Assembly (NCBI GenBank): GCA_017979445.1
Contig: CM030717.1
Span: forward strand, 23,051,288-23,115,287
Length of the DNA: 64,000 bases
From: Akebia trifoliata
Taxonomy: Eukaryota > Streptophyta > Magnoliopsida > Ranunculales > Lardizabalaceae
Direction of reading: 5' to 3'
Both the position numbers and the translations under genes were made by a program. This document shows, piece after piece, positions 1 through 10,900 of the stretch; the stretch's first letter is position 1; every line of letters starts with the position of its first letter. The notes below the pieces were generated by a model that was not told the DNA's origin, searched no databases, and saw only the letters and a list, made by a program, of their open reading frames with translations.

Positions 1-3000
1 GTAACGTTATTACCTTATTCTATAGTTGGCCTAACTGCAAGAGGTTCGTCCTTTGCTCAGCTTAGGTTGGCCGTTGATTAGGGTCTTACGACTAGTCCTT
101 TTCGTCTTGCTTATCATGTTAGCATGTGAAATCCAATGTATACTAGCTTATGCACCCATTTTCCTTTCTTATTATAATCCAAAAATAAACAAACACATCC
201 CAAAAACTCTTAACCTATGAAATTCTAGGCTTTGCATCATGTCTAAACCTAAGGGAGTGAATACGTAAAATAAAATTTCTGATTTAAATTCACCACCCAA
301 AATTAATCTAGGTCCCTTGATTATGCTAAGATGATTAAATACATAGAATGCACAAGTTTAATCTAAATTAATTTATGGCATATCATATTAACATAAACAT
401 GTGAAGTATACAATTTATTGAATAATTGATATGCTTGTCATGGGATTTATGTTATTCATATAAAATCAAGCACAACACATAATTGTAAAGTAGACATAAG
501 ATTTATAGTGGTTCGGCAACTTTCCTACATCCACTACCAAGTACCCTACTCTAGAGTCTTGGGTTCCACTATCAAATGAGGTTTAGAGTACACGTAGAAA
601 CCTTACATAAAATTTTTATTCCTAGGCTAAATTCTAAAATCATAAGATCAAGATAAACGCATTATCTTGAAATGAAAATTTTCCATTGGTTAAATCCCGT
701 AACCTTCTTACTTAAGAAAGGTAGCATCTCACTCAAACTCTAAGTTTTGTCTTTAGGAAACTTAGAACATTATTCTCTTGAGTAGAGTCCTTAATTCTTC
801 TAAAAAACTTGGTTTTGAATGGAACAAAGAAGCCTTTTTATTAATAAAAGAAAACTAACAAAAATACACACAAGGACTTAACTTACTAGATTGATTTGCC
901 AATTTGATGCTTAAGTTCTTCATGTCCTTGAGGATGTAATCTTCATCTAAATGTGCTACTTGCTTCAAAGGATGCTCCAAGCTTCTTGATGTTTACCAAT
1001 GTGTGTACAAGAAAGGGTAGATAGATAAAGAGGTTTAACAATGGGAGAGGCTTGGGTTGAAAGTGTTTTCAACTAAGTCTAGAGCCTTCCATGACTTGAA
1101 ACACTATGGAGATGATGAGAGAAGTAAAGGAAATTTCTCTAGAGTTTGAACTGGCCAACTAATGAGCTCAAGCATTGATTTTAAAGATAAATTAGGGGAT
1201 TTCGAGTCTCAACAATAAAAAATATGACTGTTTAGCGCTTGCTGCAGGTGGCCCCATGAAGTTACCTTGGTGGCGCCATGAAGTTTCTCGGTGGTATAAT
1301 GAAAATTACAAAATGCCACTGAGGCGTATTTTAGTCATAAATTTCAAATCGTAGCTCTGATTTACACGTCGTTTGGTGATTTGATAGATCTTACTATGTA
1401 GAAAATCCCCAAACTACCACCAAGGGGCGAGTAATGGCATAAGTTGATGAAATGACCAAATACATTTTTTGTCATTTCTAGTCAAAATGAGTTCTCGAGA
1501 ATTTCGATGATGAAACGGTTCAGAGGTGTAGTAGATCTTACCAATATAAGTTCTTCAAATAATCACCAAGACAAAAGGATGATCTTAGGATGGTCAAACT
1601 TCTAATATCCCCTAAATAACCAAATTTGACTCTCGAAAGGTTCCATGAAGAAACAGATCGAGGAAAGAGTTTTCCTAATTAATATGGGTTGACCAATCAA
1701 TCATCTAAATGCTGGGGAATTGTCTAAGTAGTCTCATTAACTTTTAAGCTTTGTACACACACGTTGAAGCTTTTTGTTGAGGTGCGTGCGGTTGAACAAT
1801 TTTATAAGAGTCTTCATATATCTTTAATGGCAAATCGATCTGACATCCAACATTAGTCTCGGGATTGAAAAATATGGAACTAACAATCTCCCCCTTCGTC
1901 AATTACGAGACAAAACCTAAACTAGATCAAATAGACTAGGAAACATTCTCAAAATGGCCAGCACAACTTACACCCGATTAGAATCTTACAAAAGTGTTTA
2001 AAAATAAAAATCTAAGATTTCAACTGATTCACTCCCCATGAATGATTTACTTGTAGAAGTCAATTGGTATAGTATACACAGGTGAAAATTACATTCTCCC
2101 TCTTTTTTTTTTCAATATTTGACAAATGGCTTAATCAACCCAGTGTCGATACAAGATACATACCAATAAGCATAGGGGAAAAATAATTGGCATGCAAGCA
2201 ATAAATTTAACTATCAGAGAAAGATGGATGGCGAAGGTAAACAAAAACATGTCAAAAATAATATAACTATAAAGCATAGGCGTGGGATGATAAACGACAC
2301 ATAAAGATATAACTCAATGACTCATGGTCGTAACATGCAAACGTGTGCAAAATAATATGCCAATGAACGCTCAAACGTACACGTAATAGTTGTAAAAGAT
2401 TTAACTATTGAGAACAATTGTATGAAAAATAAATGTCAAAATGATTTTACTATTAAAATATTGACATAACATGCTACTAAACTAGTAAATATATACAAAT
2501 AATAACTTAGTAATTGGAGCATGACAAACATGTGAAGAATTTAAACTCTAAAAGTAGAAATCATTCACATGAGGTAGCTTAACAATACAATAATAACACA
2601 TGAATTGTGCCACGTAACTACATTTCGCCATTATGCTCACCAAATGATTTAAATATGAGAAATATATGAAGAAGAATCAAATTTGAGAGCTCGAAAGGTG
2701 AACAAAATACGTGAGAAAAAAATGAGAAAAAAAAAAGAATTTTTTTTTCTCTCTCTCCTGCCGGCACCGTCAACTAGAATTCCGATACTACTAGTAGGGT
2801 ACATTTTGGGGCAAAAAATATATTATTTTTTTTTTATATTGTATTTTATGCTTTTTGGATTCCAAAAATCAACTTTGTTTTTCCCAACTCTATTTCAATA
2901 ATTTCTGAAAAATATTTTTAAAGATTGTTTCAATTTGCAAAAATTTTAAGAATTCAAGAGAGATAAAAAAATGTCAAAAATGAACTAAACCTTTAAGTGG

Positions 3001-4590
3001 TGCTTACAATGGAACCTAGATGGGTCTATAAGCCCAAGTATATCAATGAAATCAAGTTTCGTGATTGCTCAAGTGTCGGCGAAGTTGGCCACAATGGCCA
3101 AAAGTTACATGAAATTTTTCTTATAGACATTTTTTCATCAAAAATGGTCATAACCTCAAGTTTGATTATAAAAACACATAATGAATCTATGTACTCAAAT
3201 ATTTGTCAATATTGGCTCAACTTTGGTAGATCAACAGGGTTCCGTGGTGCACACGAGTATCTTGCCAATTTGTGACCAGGAGCAAAAAAGCTTTTCTTTA
3301 AATATTACAATAAAAACACAAACAACGATTTCCATGCAAAATGTACAAATTTGGTGTAAAAATCGAAAGTCAAAAATTGTCCAACATGTGAATGTTTACT
3401 TGGAAAATTGTTGATGAAAAGCAGTAAGATTCCATCATCCATAAGTTGATTCATTTTAATAACAGTGTGAGGATATAATTATCCAATTACCAAAAAATAA
3501 CATGTTCTTGAAATAAGACGACTTTATGGATGACCTGTCCACATTGACTCCAACTACGTAAAAATTTTTGAAAAGAAAAATTCATGGAAATGAGGTCCAA
3601 ATCATAGATTTTATTATGACGAATGTGGTTAAAAAGTCAAAAACTTGATTTTATCAATTACGACCAACTCATGAGTTTTTGACTCAATAGTGAACATCTC
3701 TAACTAGTTATTAGGTAGACCTCATCTTTTCCATTGACGAAAGTCACTATAAATACTTAAAAATCATATTTCAAAAATCATTTTAATGGTGTCTTTCACA
3801 CCTCAGAATCTTGAATGGTGGTACTCTTAAATCCAAGTAGATCGAGGTTTAATATCACTTAAACTCTCTAACCCATATCTACAATGATGAAACAGCAAAA
3901 GATGAAATTTGAAAGGTTTTCAACGACAAATATTAGTAATGTAACGAAATCCTATGTTAGTTTCTTATTTTAACATAATTGTTTGAGTGCAACGTCATAA
4001 AATGATCTCTAACCAAGTGTATGGATAGAGGCAAAATGCTAATTCATGAGTGCGTTAGACATGCACACAAATTCTACATCTTGGAGTGCACTGCAATGCA
4101 TCACATAAATTAATAAACAACTTGAAATTAAAGAGAGATTAAAATAAATTGAAAGTAAGACAATGTTAATTTAGATTAAGATATGAATATAAACACTTTA
4201 GAGAAAAAATAATTATATCAAATTTTTATAAATTAAAAAAACTAGATTAATCAATTTTTAATGAGATTGTACAAAAAAAATATTCAATTTTAGACTAATG
4301 GTAAATAAACTAAATGACATCCCTTCGTTTGTAAAATATCGTTGAGTTTTCTATCTAACATTCCATCATTTTCTATCTAAAATCTTCAATTGAAAACAAA
4401 GGCAACCAAGTCATTTTCTATTAGTCTATGACAAAAAAAAAAAAGTGCAAGAGAGACTCCATGGGTTCCACATTGTGGTGAGCTGGTTGGGCCATTGTAG
4501 CCCACAATAACAAAGGGGTGGCCTTCATCTCAATTCGGTAAACTTTCACCCTAGGGGAATTTTCCGTCATTGTATAAGGAGTCGTGTCAT
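1..4590. other. Intergenic DNA, no supportable gene
   Basis: I see no gene in this stretch. The longest open frames (2683-2901, 2997-3275, 3181-3414) are short, low in complexity and resemble no family I know. Around 1884-1912 a phrase containing CAATCTCCCCCTTCGTCA resembles a motif I remember from LTRs of plant copia-type elements, and 505-540 contains a GTGGTTCGGCAA phrase common in dispersed plant repeats. Decayed retroelement sequence is therefore likely, but I found no paired ends or target duplication to delimit an element. Confidence 0.5.
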
Positions 4591-4591
4591 C

Positions 4592-4680
4592 TTGACGTGA
4601 AAGTGGATAGGAACCATATATGCTTTTCACTTGTATCTCGAGGAAAAGCATCCATGGTTCCCATACACTTTCATGTCAGA
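4592..4680. repeat. Imperfect inverted repeat
   Basis: The segment 4592-4620 (CTTGACGTGAAAGTGGATAG and onward) is nearly the reverse complement of 4650-4680, where CCATGGTTCCCATACACTTT and onward is read. The arms are about 28 bp with a few mismatches and a loop of about 30 bp. It could be the end of a small fold-back transposon. I could not assign target duplications. Confidence 0.5.
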
Positions 4681-5303
4681 GTGAGTGACGTGAGGTCCAA
4701 TCTTGAGGTTACTTCAACATTATTCTTGCTCTAATTATCTAGGATTTTGATGAGAAGACTATTTTTAATGAGAGAAAGTAATATAATAAAAAATTGTAAC
4801 GATGCAAGGATTTAGAAAAAATAGTGAAAGGATCTCAACATCAATCATTGACATAGCAGTCATGTTGAATCAAGTAAATTTTTTGTTGTCATATCATTAT
4901 TTTTTATTTGTGTTATTTTGATTGTTGCTGTTGATTCTCACATCTATTTTTTCTATATATATATATATCAATCACAAACATTTAAATTCCTAAAAAAAAA
5001 TTAATGTATTGATGTGGAGTTGAAATTTTTTTAATCTAAACCACTAAATCCAGCTTTGGAAAAAAAAAATGCTCCATTTATTTAAAAAATTGACCGAATT
5101 GATTCCATTTTTGACCAAGTTAAAGAAAGGCCTCAAATTTTGTTGCCTTTCAAGTCCATCCCCCTTGCCAGCATCGTTCATCCAGGTTTTAAAACCATGT
5201 GAAGGATGATGTTATAATGTACCTTAATGCATCAGAAAGATGTATGCTTTCAGGTCCACTGATCTCTGCCCACCACACGATGGATCAAACAAACCGAAAT
5301 CAA

Positions 5304-5425
5304 ATCTTATTGGTGGTTTCTAACTGTCGTTGAAACCCAAAATTAATTTGTTACCCATAAGCCTGAGCTGTGATGAAAAAATATATATATTTAAATCTAA
5401 CAGTTATAAATCACCAATCAAACTG
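5304..5425. repeat. Small fold-back repeat
   Basis: Arms around 5304-5330 (TCTTATTGGTGGTTTCTAAC) and 5399-5424 (AACAGTTATAAATCACCAAT) are imperfect reverse complements of about 22 bp, separated by roughly 70 bp of AT-rich DNA. The structure fits a decayed MITE. No family is assigned and no target duplication was found. Confidence 0.4.
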
Positions 5426-5778
5426 AATATTTTTTTTTTATTTTTTATGATGAATCAATCTCATTAAACAATTGGTAGGCGGAAGATTCATAGACCAATG
5501 GGCACAAAAGTGAGCCCAGTTTAGGACAAATTTGTCCTTTTACGAGATTTTTACACATTAAAAAGATAAAAGTTAAAAATTAAAATAAATAAAAGAAATG
5601 AAAGATTATTGAAGTTCGTTTAAAAAATCTAGGAAATTTGAAGCAATTTGAGAAATCTACAAGGAGATCAAACCTCGAGCAGCGTTGAGCACAGTGTCGA
5701 AGGAAGTAAGTTTATATATTTCCATCAAACAAGCATACTAGATGAAAAATAACTAAATAATAAGCGGACTCCGTTATA

Positions 5779-6116
5779 GTGATGTAGATCCCTCCACATT
5801 TGTGCTGATTATTTGAGATACTCCCATGTTTTTGTTGTGACTTTGGTCTTTCCTTATAGACTTACAATAAATTATCTAATTGCAATCATCTTCAATCTCA
5901 AGTAAAAAAATTTCTTTATTTTGCTCACAAAAATCTATCATCTTCGACCTTGATGGTTAAATTATTTTATAATTTATTCAACGTTTTCCAAATCCATCTT
6001 AAGTCGTATTTCATTAACCTATAAGAGTAGATTCAGGTCAAGGGGCATGTTATTAATTTGAAAATGTGTGGTATCTCAAATATTCACTGAAACAAAGAGG
6101 GGTATGTCTGAATCAA
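5779..6116. mobile_element. MITE-like element, copy 1 of a local family
   Basis: The ends form an imperfect inverted repeat: GATTATTTGAGATAC at 5807-5821 faces GTATCTCAAATATTCACTG at 6070-6088. The right end carries the phrase AAGGGGCATGTTATTAATTT leading into GGTATCTCAAATATT. Close versions of that phrase recur at the right ends of two other segments, 9500-10025 and 10985-11800, in introns of the response regulator gene. I read these as three copies of one non-autonomous inverted-repeat element. No transposase is present and the superfamily is not assigned. Confidence 0.5.
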
Positions 6117-6149
6117 CTAAAATAATATATATATATATATAAATAGAAA

Positions 6150-6425
6150 TATTTACGAAAAAGTGATTAACTTTTGATGAATCTATAATTTCGACTAACT
6201 GTTCATTTTAATTAAAACGTGAACGACAATGAATTCAGAGGTTTTTAAAGTGACAATTTCGCAGGTTTAAATTGACTATTTGGAAATTGTCACTTTAAAA
6301 TTTACGATTCTGAATTTCTTTTTTAATGAAAGCATGATCATTCACATTTTGATAAGTAAACTGAACAACTAGCCGAAATCGTAAATAACTCATTTTCTGC
6401 TCACGAAATGGTAATTCACCCATAT
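6150..6425. mobile_element. Fold-back element with perfect 17-bp core arms
   Basis: The core is a perfect inverted repeat: TTTAAAGTGACAATTTC at 6244-6260 and its exact reverse complement at 6283-6299, with a 22-base loop. Outside the core the arms continue imperfectly, for example ATTTCGACTAACTGTTCATTTT on the left against AACTGAACAACTAGCCGAAAT on the right. The whole is about 275 bp and would fold into one long hairpin. It lies about 1.5 kb upstream of the response regulator start codon. Target duplications are unclear. Confidence 0.55.
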
Positions 6426-7101
6426 AAGTAAGCCAACCAAAATATCAAAAACAGATCTTAAATCATTTCTTAAGATCTAATCCTAAATGAAAGGTTAAGA
6501 TCTTCCCATCATCTAACTTTGCCACATGTCCCCACCCAATAGGCGGTCCACTTGCACACTTGTACATTTAGGAGGGTATGAATGCGGCCCCAACAAACTT
6601 GGATAATTCTTTTGGAAACTTACTAAGTAGACCCCATGTTAGAATGTCATTCGAAATGCAGTCTAGGTTTTGGGTCTGTTTCTTATCAATCCAGTTAGTA
6701 AAATCTTGCTTTCTTAATGTCCCCCTCAGTCCAATAGAATGTCAAACTCAATTTGTCGACGTTGACAATTCAAGCTGATGAAATCTAAGACACAATTGCC
6801 AATTTGGACGATTTGAATATTTGATTTCAATGATTCATATTCAAGTGTGGAGATTAACTATTGTAAAAGGTCAATCTTGACAATTTAAACAGTCGATTAA
6901 GATTCATGTTCAAACAACATCCTCAATTTATAATAGTAGATTTTGATGGTTATAAAAAAAATTTATCTTGACAATTTGATCGAGGTTAATCTCAATGATT
7001 TTAATTTTCATTTTGATAATTTAATTATTGATCTCATCCATTGAAAGTGAGAAAGGGGTAGGGTATTAAGAAAGAAACCGATTTCTGGTCTTGTTACCAT
7101 G

Positions 7102-7432
7102 TGCCCTAAGGACACATGTTGTTAAGACATAGTTTTTAAACTCGGTTTTGCATTTCATCTTGTCCAGGCTCGATACCGAGTCATCTCGGACGAGTTTTCC
7201 GATACGTCTGAGACGTCTCATGAGTTAAATAATAAAAAATGAACATGAGTCATAAATCTCGGTTAAAAAATGATTTTGTGAGTTGATCACGTTCAGCTCT
7301 GATATCAAGTTAACTCGGGTGATACGTCCCGGACAAGTTTAAAAACCATGATTTAAGATGTATTAAATACACTTTGAAAACAATTAAGTTTCAAGGTGTA
7401 TTTAATGCATCTTAACCTGTGCGCTTAGGGCA
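7102..7432. mobile_element. MITE with terminal inverted repeats, split by a second MITE
   Basis: Outer arms are TGCCCTAAGGACACATG at 7102-7118 and its imperfect complement, ending GTGCGCTTAGGGCA, at 7419-7432. Just inside the right arm is a strong hairpin: 27-base arms at about 7354-7380 and 7389-7415 differ at only two positions. The simplest reading is a hairpin MITE interrupted near 7131 by the element at 7132-7347. It lies about 500-840 bp upstream of the response regulator ATG, where it may affect transcription or give rise to small RNAs (inference). Confidence 0.55.
7132..7347. mobile_element. Inner MITE with GTTTTTAAACT-type ends
   Basis: The left end reads GTTTTTAAACTCGG and the right end reads AAGTTTAAAAACC, which are inverted relative to each other. 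Internal phrases such as CTCGATACCGAGTCATCTCGG are themselves partly palindromic. The element interrupts the hairpin MITE that surrounds it, so it inserted later. I could not settle its target duplication. Confidence 0.5.
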
Positions 7433-7684
7433 GGAAAGTTAGGGGAAATTTTATAGTAGCTTGGGATATTGCAGATTGGTACTATAATATTTGAAAAAAG
7501 AAAAAGAAATATTTGATGGGAATTTTAAAAAAAATAGGGGGATGGATTTGGGGGTGAAAGGAAGTTGGGGAAGAAAAGTGAGTTGGAGTGGAAATATAGC
7601 GAACATGATACTCAGAAGATATCTTTAAAAAAAATAAACAATAAAAAATAAACGATACTCAGAAGATTTTGGAGAATGTGCATG

Positions 7685-7736
7685 CAAAGAGCTAAAAAGG
7701 ATCACGAATGCCCAAAGAGCTAAAACGGATCACGAA
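7685..7736. repeat. 28-bp tandem duplication in the upstream region
   Basis: CAAAGAGCTAAAAAGGATCA (7685 onward) is repeated 28 bases later as CAAAGAGCTAAAACGGATCA (7713 onward); 23 of the first 24 bases match. It lies 200-260 bp upstream of the response regulator start codon and just upstream of the putative TATA box, so it may duplicate a cis-element. No binding site is proven. Confidence 0.65.
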
Positions 7737-7775
7737 ATATCTCTGACTCCTGATTCTATTTTTCCACTCTTCTCC

Positions 7776-7940
7776 TATAAGTGAGACTATATTATGGTCT
7801 AATCCTTGTGCGTATTTGGTCAGATAAGTTTTTTCTTCTTCTTTAGAGTTTTATTAATTGATCAGTAATTGGTTCTCTTATTCAAAGAAGTTTTTTTTTT
7901 TTTTCTTCTTCTTTGGATTTAAGATAATAACCAAAACAAC
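7776..7940 (+). promoter_or_regulatory. Putative core promoter and 5' leader of the response regulator
   Basis: A TATA-like TATAAGTG at 7776 and a second TATATTATGG at 7787 precede the coding region. A start about 30 bases downstream of the first would give a leader of roughly 130 nt. The leader is rich in T and C (about 7886-7915), as is common in plant 5' untranslated regions. The start codon context is AACATGGCT, with G at +4. The transcription start has not been measured; this is inference from position. Confidence 0.4.
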
Positions 7941-10900
7941 ATGGCTTCTTCTTCTTCATCAAAATGGTTGGGTTGTGAGGAGGAGGAACCTCATGTGCTA
8001 GCTGTAGATGACAACTTGGTTGATAGGAAACTTATAGAGAAACTTCTCAAGAATTCTAATTGTAAAGGTAAGATTATTTTTATTTTTTATTTTTTATAAT
8101 CCATGGATTTTGTTATTTGTTTTATTTTTTTCTTCATATGATCTTTTTGTTTTTTTTTGTTGTTATTTTATCTTATATAAATGGGAAAATTACTTAAAGG
8201 AATCTCGTGGAAGTTTTTTCTTCTAAATAGTCCTTAAATTTTACGTGGTAGCTTGATTGGACATTTAGTAAACTTTATCTTCCTTAATGGTCTCTCGTTA
8301 TTGATGAACTCACCACATTTTTATTTACAGTGGAATTCACCAGTTTTTATTATTGTCGATCTCACTACTATTTATTGTCGAGTGCATGATCACTTTTTAA
8401 ATAAAAAGTGATGAACTCAACCCTAGTAAAACCCACTCATTTTTAATTTTTGTGTTTTTTTAACTAAAATAAATTGAAAGATTGAGTAAAAACTTGAGAT
8501 AACAACTTGTATAGATGATTTCAAGTCAAAAGAAACATTCTTGATCGATTTTCATAAAAAAACAAAGAAAAAAAAGTGAAAAACCCTTGAAAATAGCTTC
8601 TTCTTCTTTCTTAAATCCTTTCCAATGGAATGGAATCCCCAAAACTCGATTGAGATGTCAAAAATTCAATATTTGTAAAACGATGAGCTTGAATGATTAG
8701 GACATTCAATCGTGTGAGAAATGTCGGAGATGAGGTTCATGTGGATCATTTAGAAAGAAAATGTTTACTAAATTTCTATAAAGAAAGCCTTCCACAAGGG
8801 TGCTTAAAGTAATTTCCCCTATATAAATTTGTATAAATGGCATGAGGATCATTATTTGAAGGATTGTGATAAACAAAAAGATGTTTGTAGGTAAGATACT
8901 CATCCAAGCTTTAACAAATTCATGTTGATCCTAACCATTAAAACTGTAGACTTAATAAATTGGACAAGGTGTCAGTAAGAGCCATCAAATCCATGAACTT
9001 TTAGTAAAGCTGTGTTGCATCTAAGAGGGATCTCATACCACCAACTTGATGGTCCAATCAAATATTTTAAAACCTAGAACGATTGTTGAACCGCTTGATC
9101 GGTCATTTGGTCCAAACTGGTTAGATACAGAAGGTCAGGGTGTATGTCATCGATTTTAAAACAAACAGATTTCTCATTATATTCCCCGAATCGTGGAGGG
9201 GTCACCCTAGCTAGTTAAAAATTTATTAAGTTTGATTCAAACAAGCCTGACTGGGTCGATGGTCCAACCAGTTCAGTCGGATGGGTCTTCCAATTATCTC
9301 ATAAACGGATTTTTATAGTTGACTCAAGGATTGATATAAATTTGCTTGGTACGATTGATCGATCACATTAGTAAAATCATAAAAATAAGAAGCAGCACCC
9401 ATGCATACATAAATATAAAACCTTTTCATCAATGATTCTCTTAATTATTGATGCTTATAATAAATAAATAAATAAAGGAAAAAAGAGAAAGAAAAGTTGA
9501 TTAAAACATACCATGGATGTTTTGGTAAATATTTGTGATGTTTTTACTGATGGCATACCCTTTGACTTAAGTCTTCTTTGAGAGACTAATATAAAATGAT
9601 CTAATTTCCCTCATCACCGATCTCAAGGCAAAAGCCAATGATTTTCTCCAAAAAACCAAGTCATCTTTACCTTTATTTTCTACCTAAAGATTACATCGAT
9701 CTTGTTCAACCTTCCAGCCTCAAGAATAAGATAGATATTTTTTTTTTGAGTGAAGTACAGTTTGAAGATGATAGATTAAATACAAAGTTGAATCGGTTAA
9801 ACATAATTTTCCCAAAATAGTCAAGAGTTTGAAGATAATTTTCGAGAGTTACTATTGCCGCACCAACTGTCTAAAATTGGGAATTGGTGTGGCATTAATA
9901 AAAGTTGGTGTGGCATTAACAGCTCTCAAGTTTTTTTTTGTCAGAAACATTCATCAAGGGATGCATGTCGTTAGTTTAAAAACGAAAGCGTGGTATCTCG
10001 AATATTTATTGACTAAAACGTGATGGGCGGTCCTAATCACCCAAAAGAAAATGTATATTATATTATTATATTGCAAATCCAAAAGTGGGCCCGGCAATCG
10101 CAATGCATCAAATCATGTTTGTAATTGTAAGGTAGTTACGAATATCTTTCTTGATGCACTGATGGTGCATGTTAGGCAAAAAGAAAAAAAAATAAATAAA
10201 AATTAAAATGTAGATAATCGCATTCAATTAATTTAGAATATATATAACAGAGTTAATTTGTACCTTATGTCCTGCCGCAGTGACTACTGCAGAGAACGGA
10301 CTACGGGCATTGGAATATTTGGGCGCAATGGAAAGTAAAGTAAGTGGGTTTGTTTTTCATTTCTAAATTTCAAATCAAAAAATACTTTTGGTACTCGTTA
10401 ATGAACATGGAGAGGAATAGGAATCCCACTCCAACTCCAATGAGAACATCCAGAGAATGGACGAAAATGATAAAAAAACTTTTTTTTTTTTTTTTTTTTT
10501 TAAGTATCGGTCTTCTAGGGATTAGTACACATTTTCTTAGGGATACATTTTTCTTTGGAATCCTCAACTCCCCAACCACCAGTTTGATGAACAGCTTCAA
10601 GCCCCAATTCTTCATAAAGAAATTCAACCATGTTTGATGATGTCAATTAATTCATCAATATCGCCTTGTTTATTATTTTCTTGATTGGAATGTCTGTTTT
10701 TAATGAGTTTCTTAACTGGATGCGGTGGGATTTGAACCTAGGTAGGTCTTTGGTATCATCACCCAAAAGACAAGAATTTACCAACTAGGCTAATTGGGAT
10801 CTGCTTTTCTTGTTTCTTGTTGAATGATTATGATCGTTCAATTGGGTTCGCTAACTTAGAGATTGCATATATCTGAAACCCACCCACAACACCCACAAGA

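Noticed and set aside
10344..10637. Frames on both strands around a long T run
   Set aside because: They span the intron 2 donor side and a homopolymer; low-complexity products such as poly-F or poly-K are not credible proteins.
10717..10802. Functional tRNA gene on the minus strand
   Set aside because: Boxes A and B are good but the 5' and 3' ends do not pair as an acceptor stem, so a SINE head is more likely.
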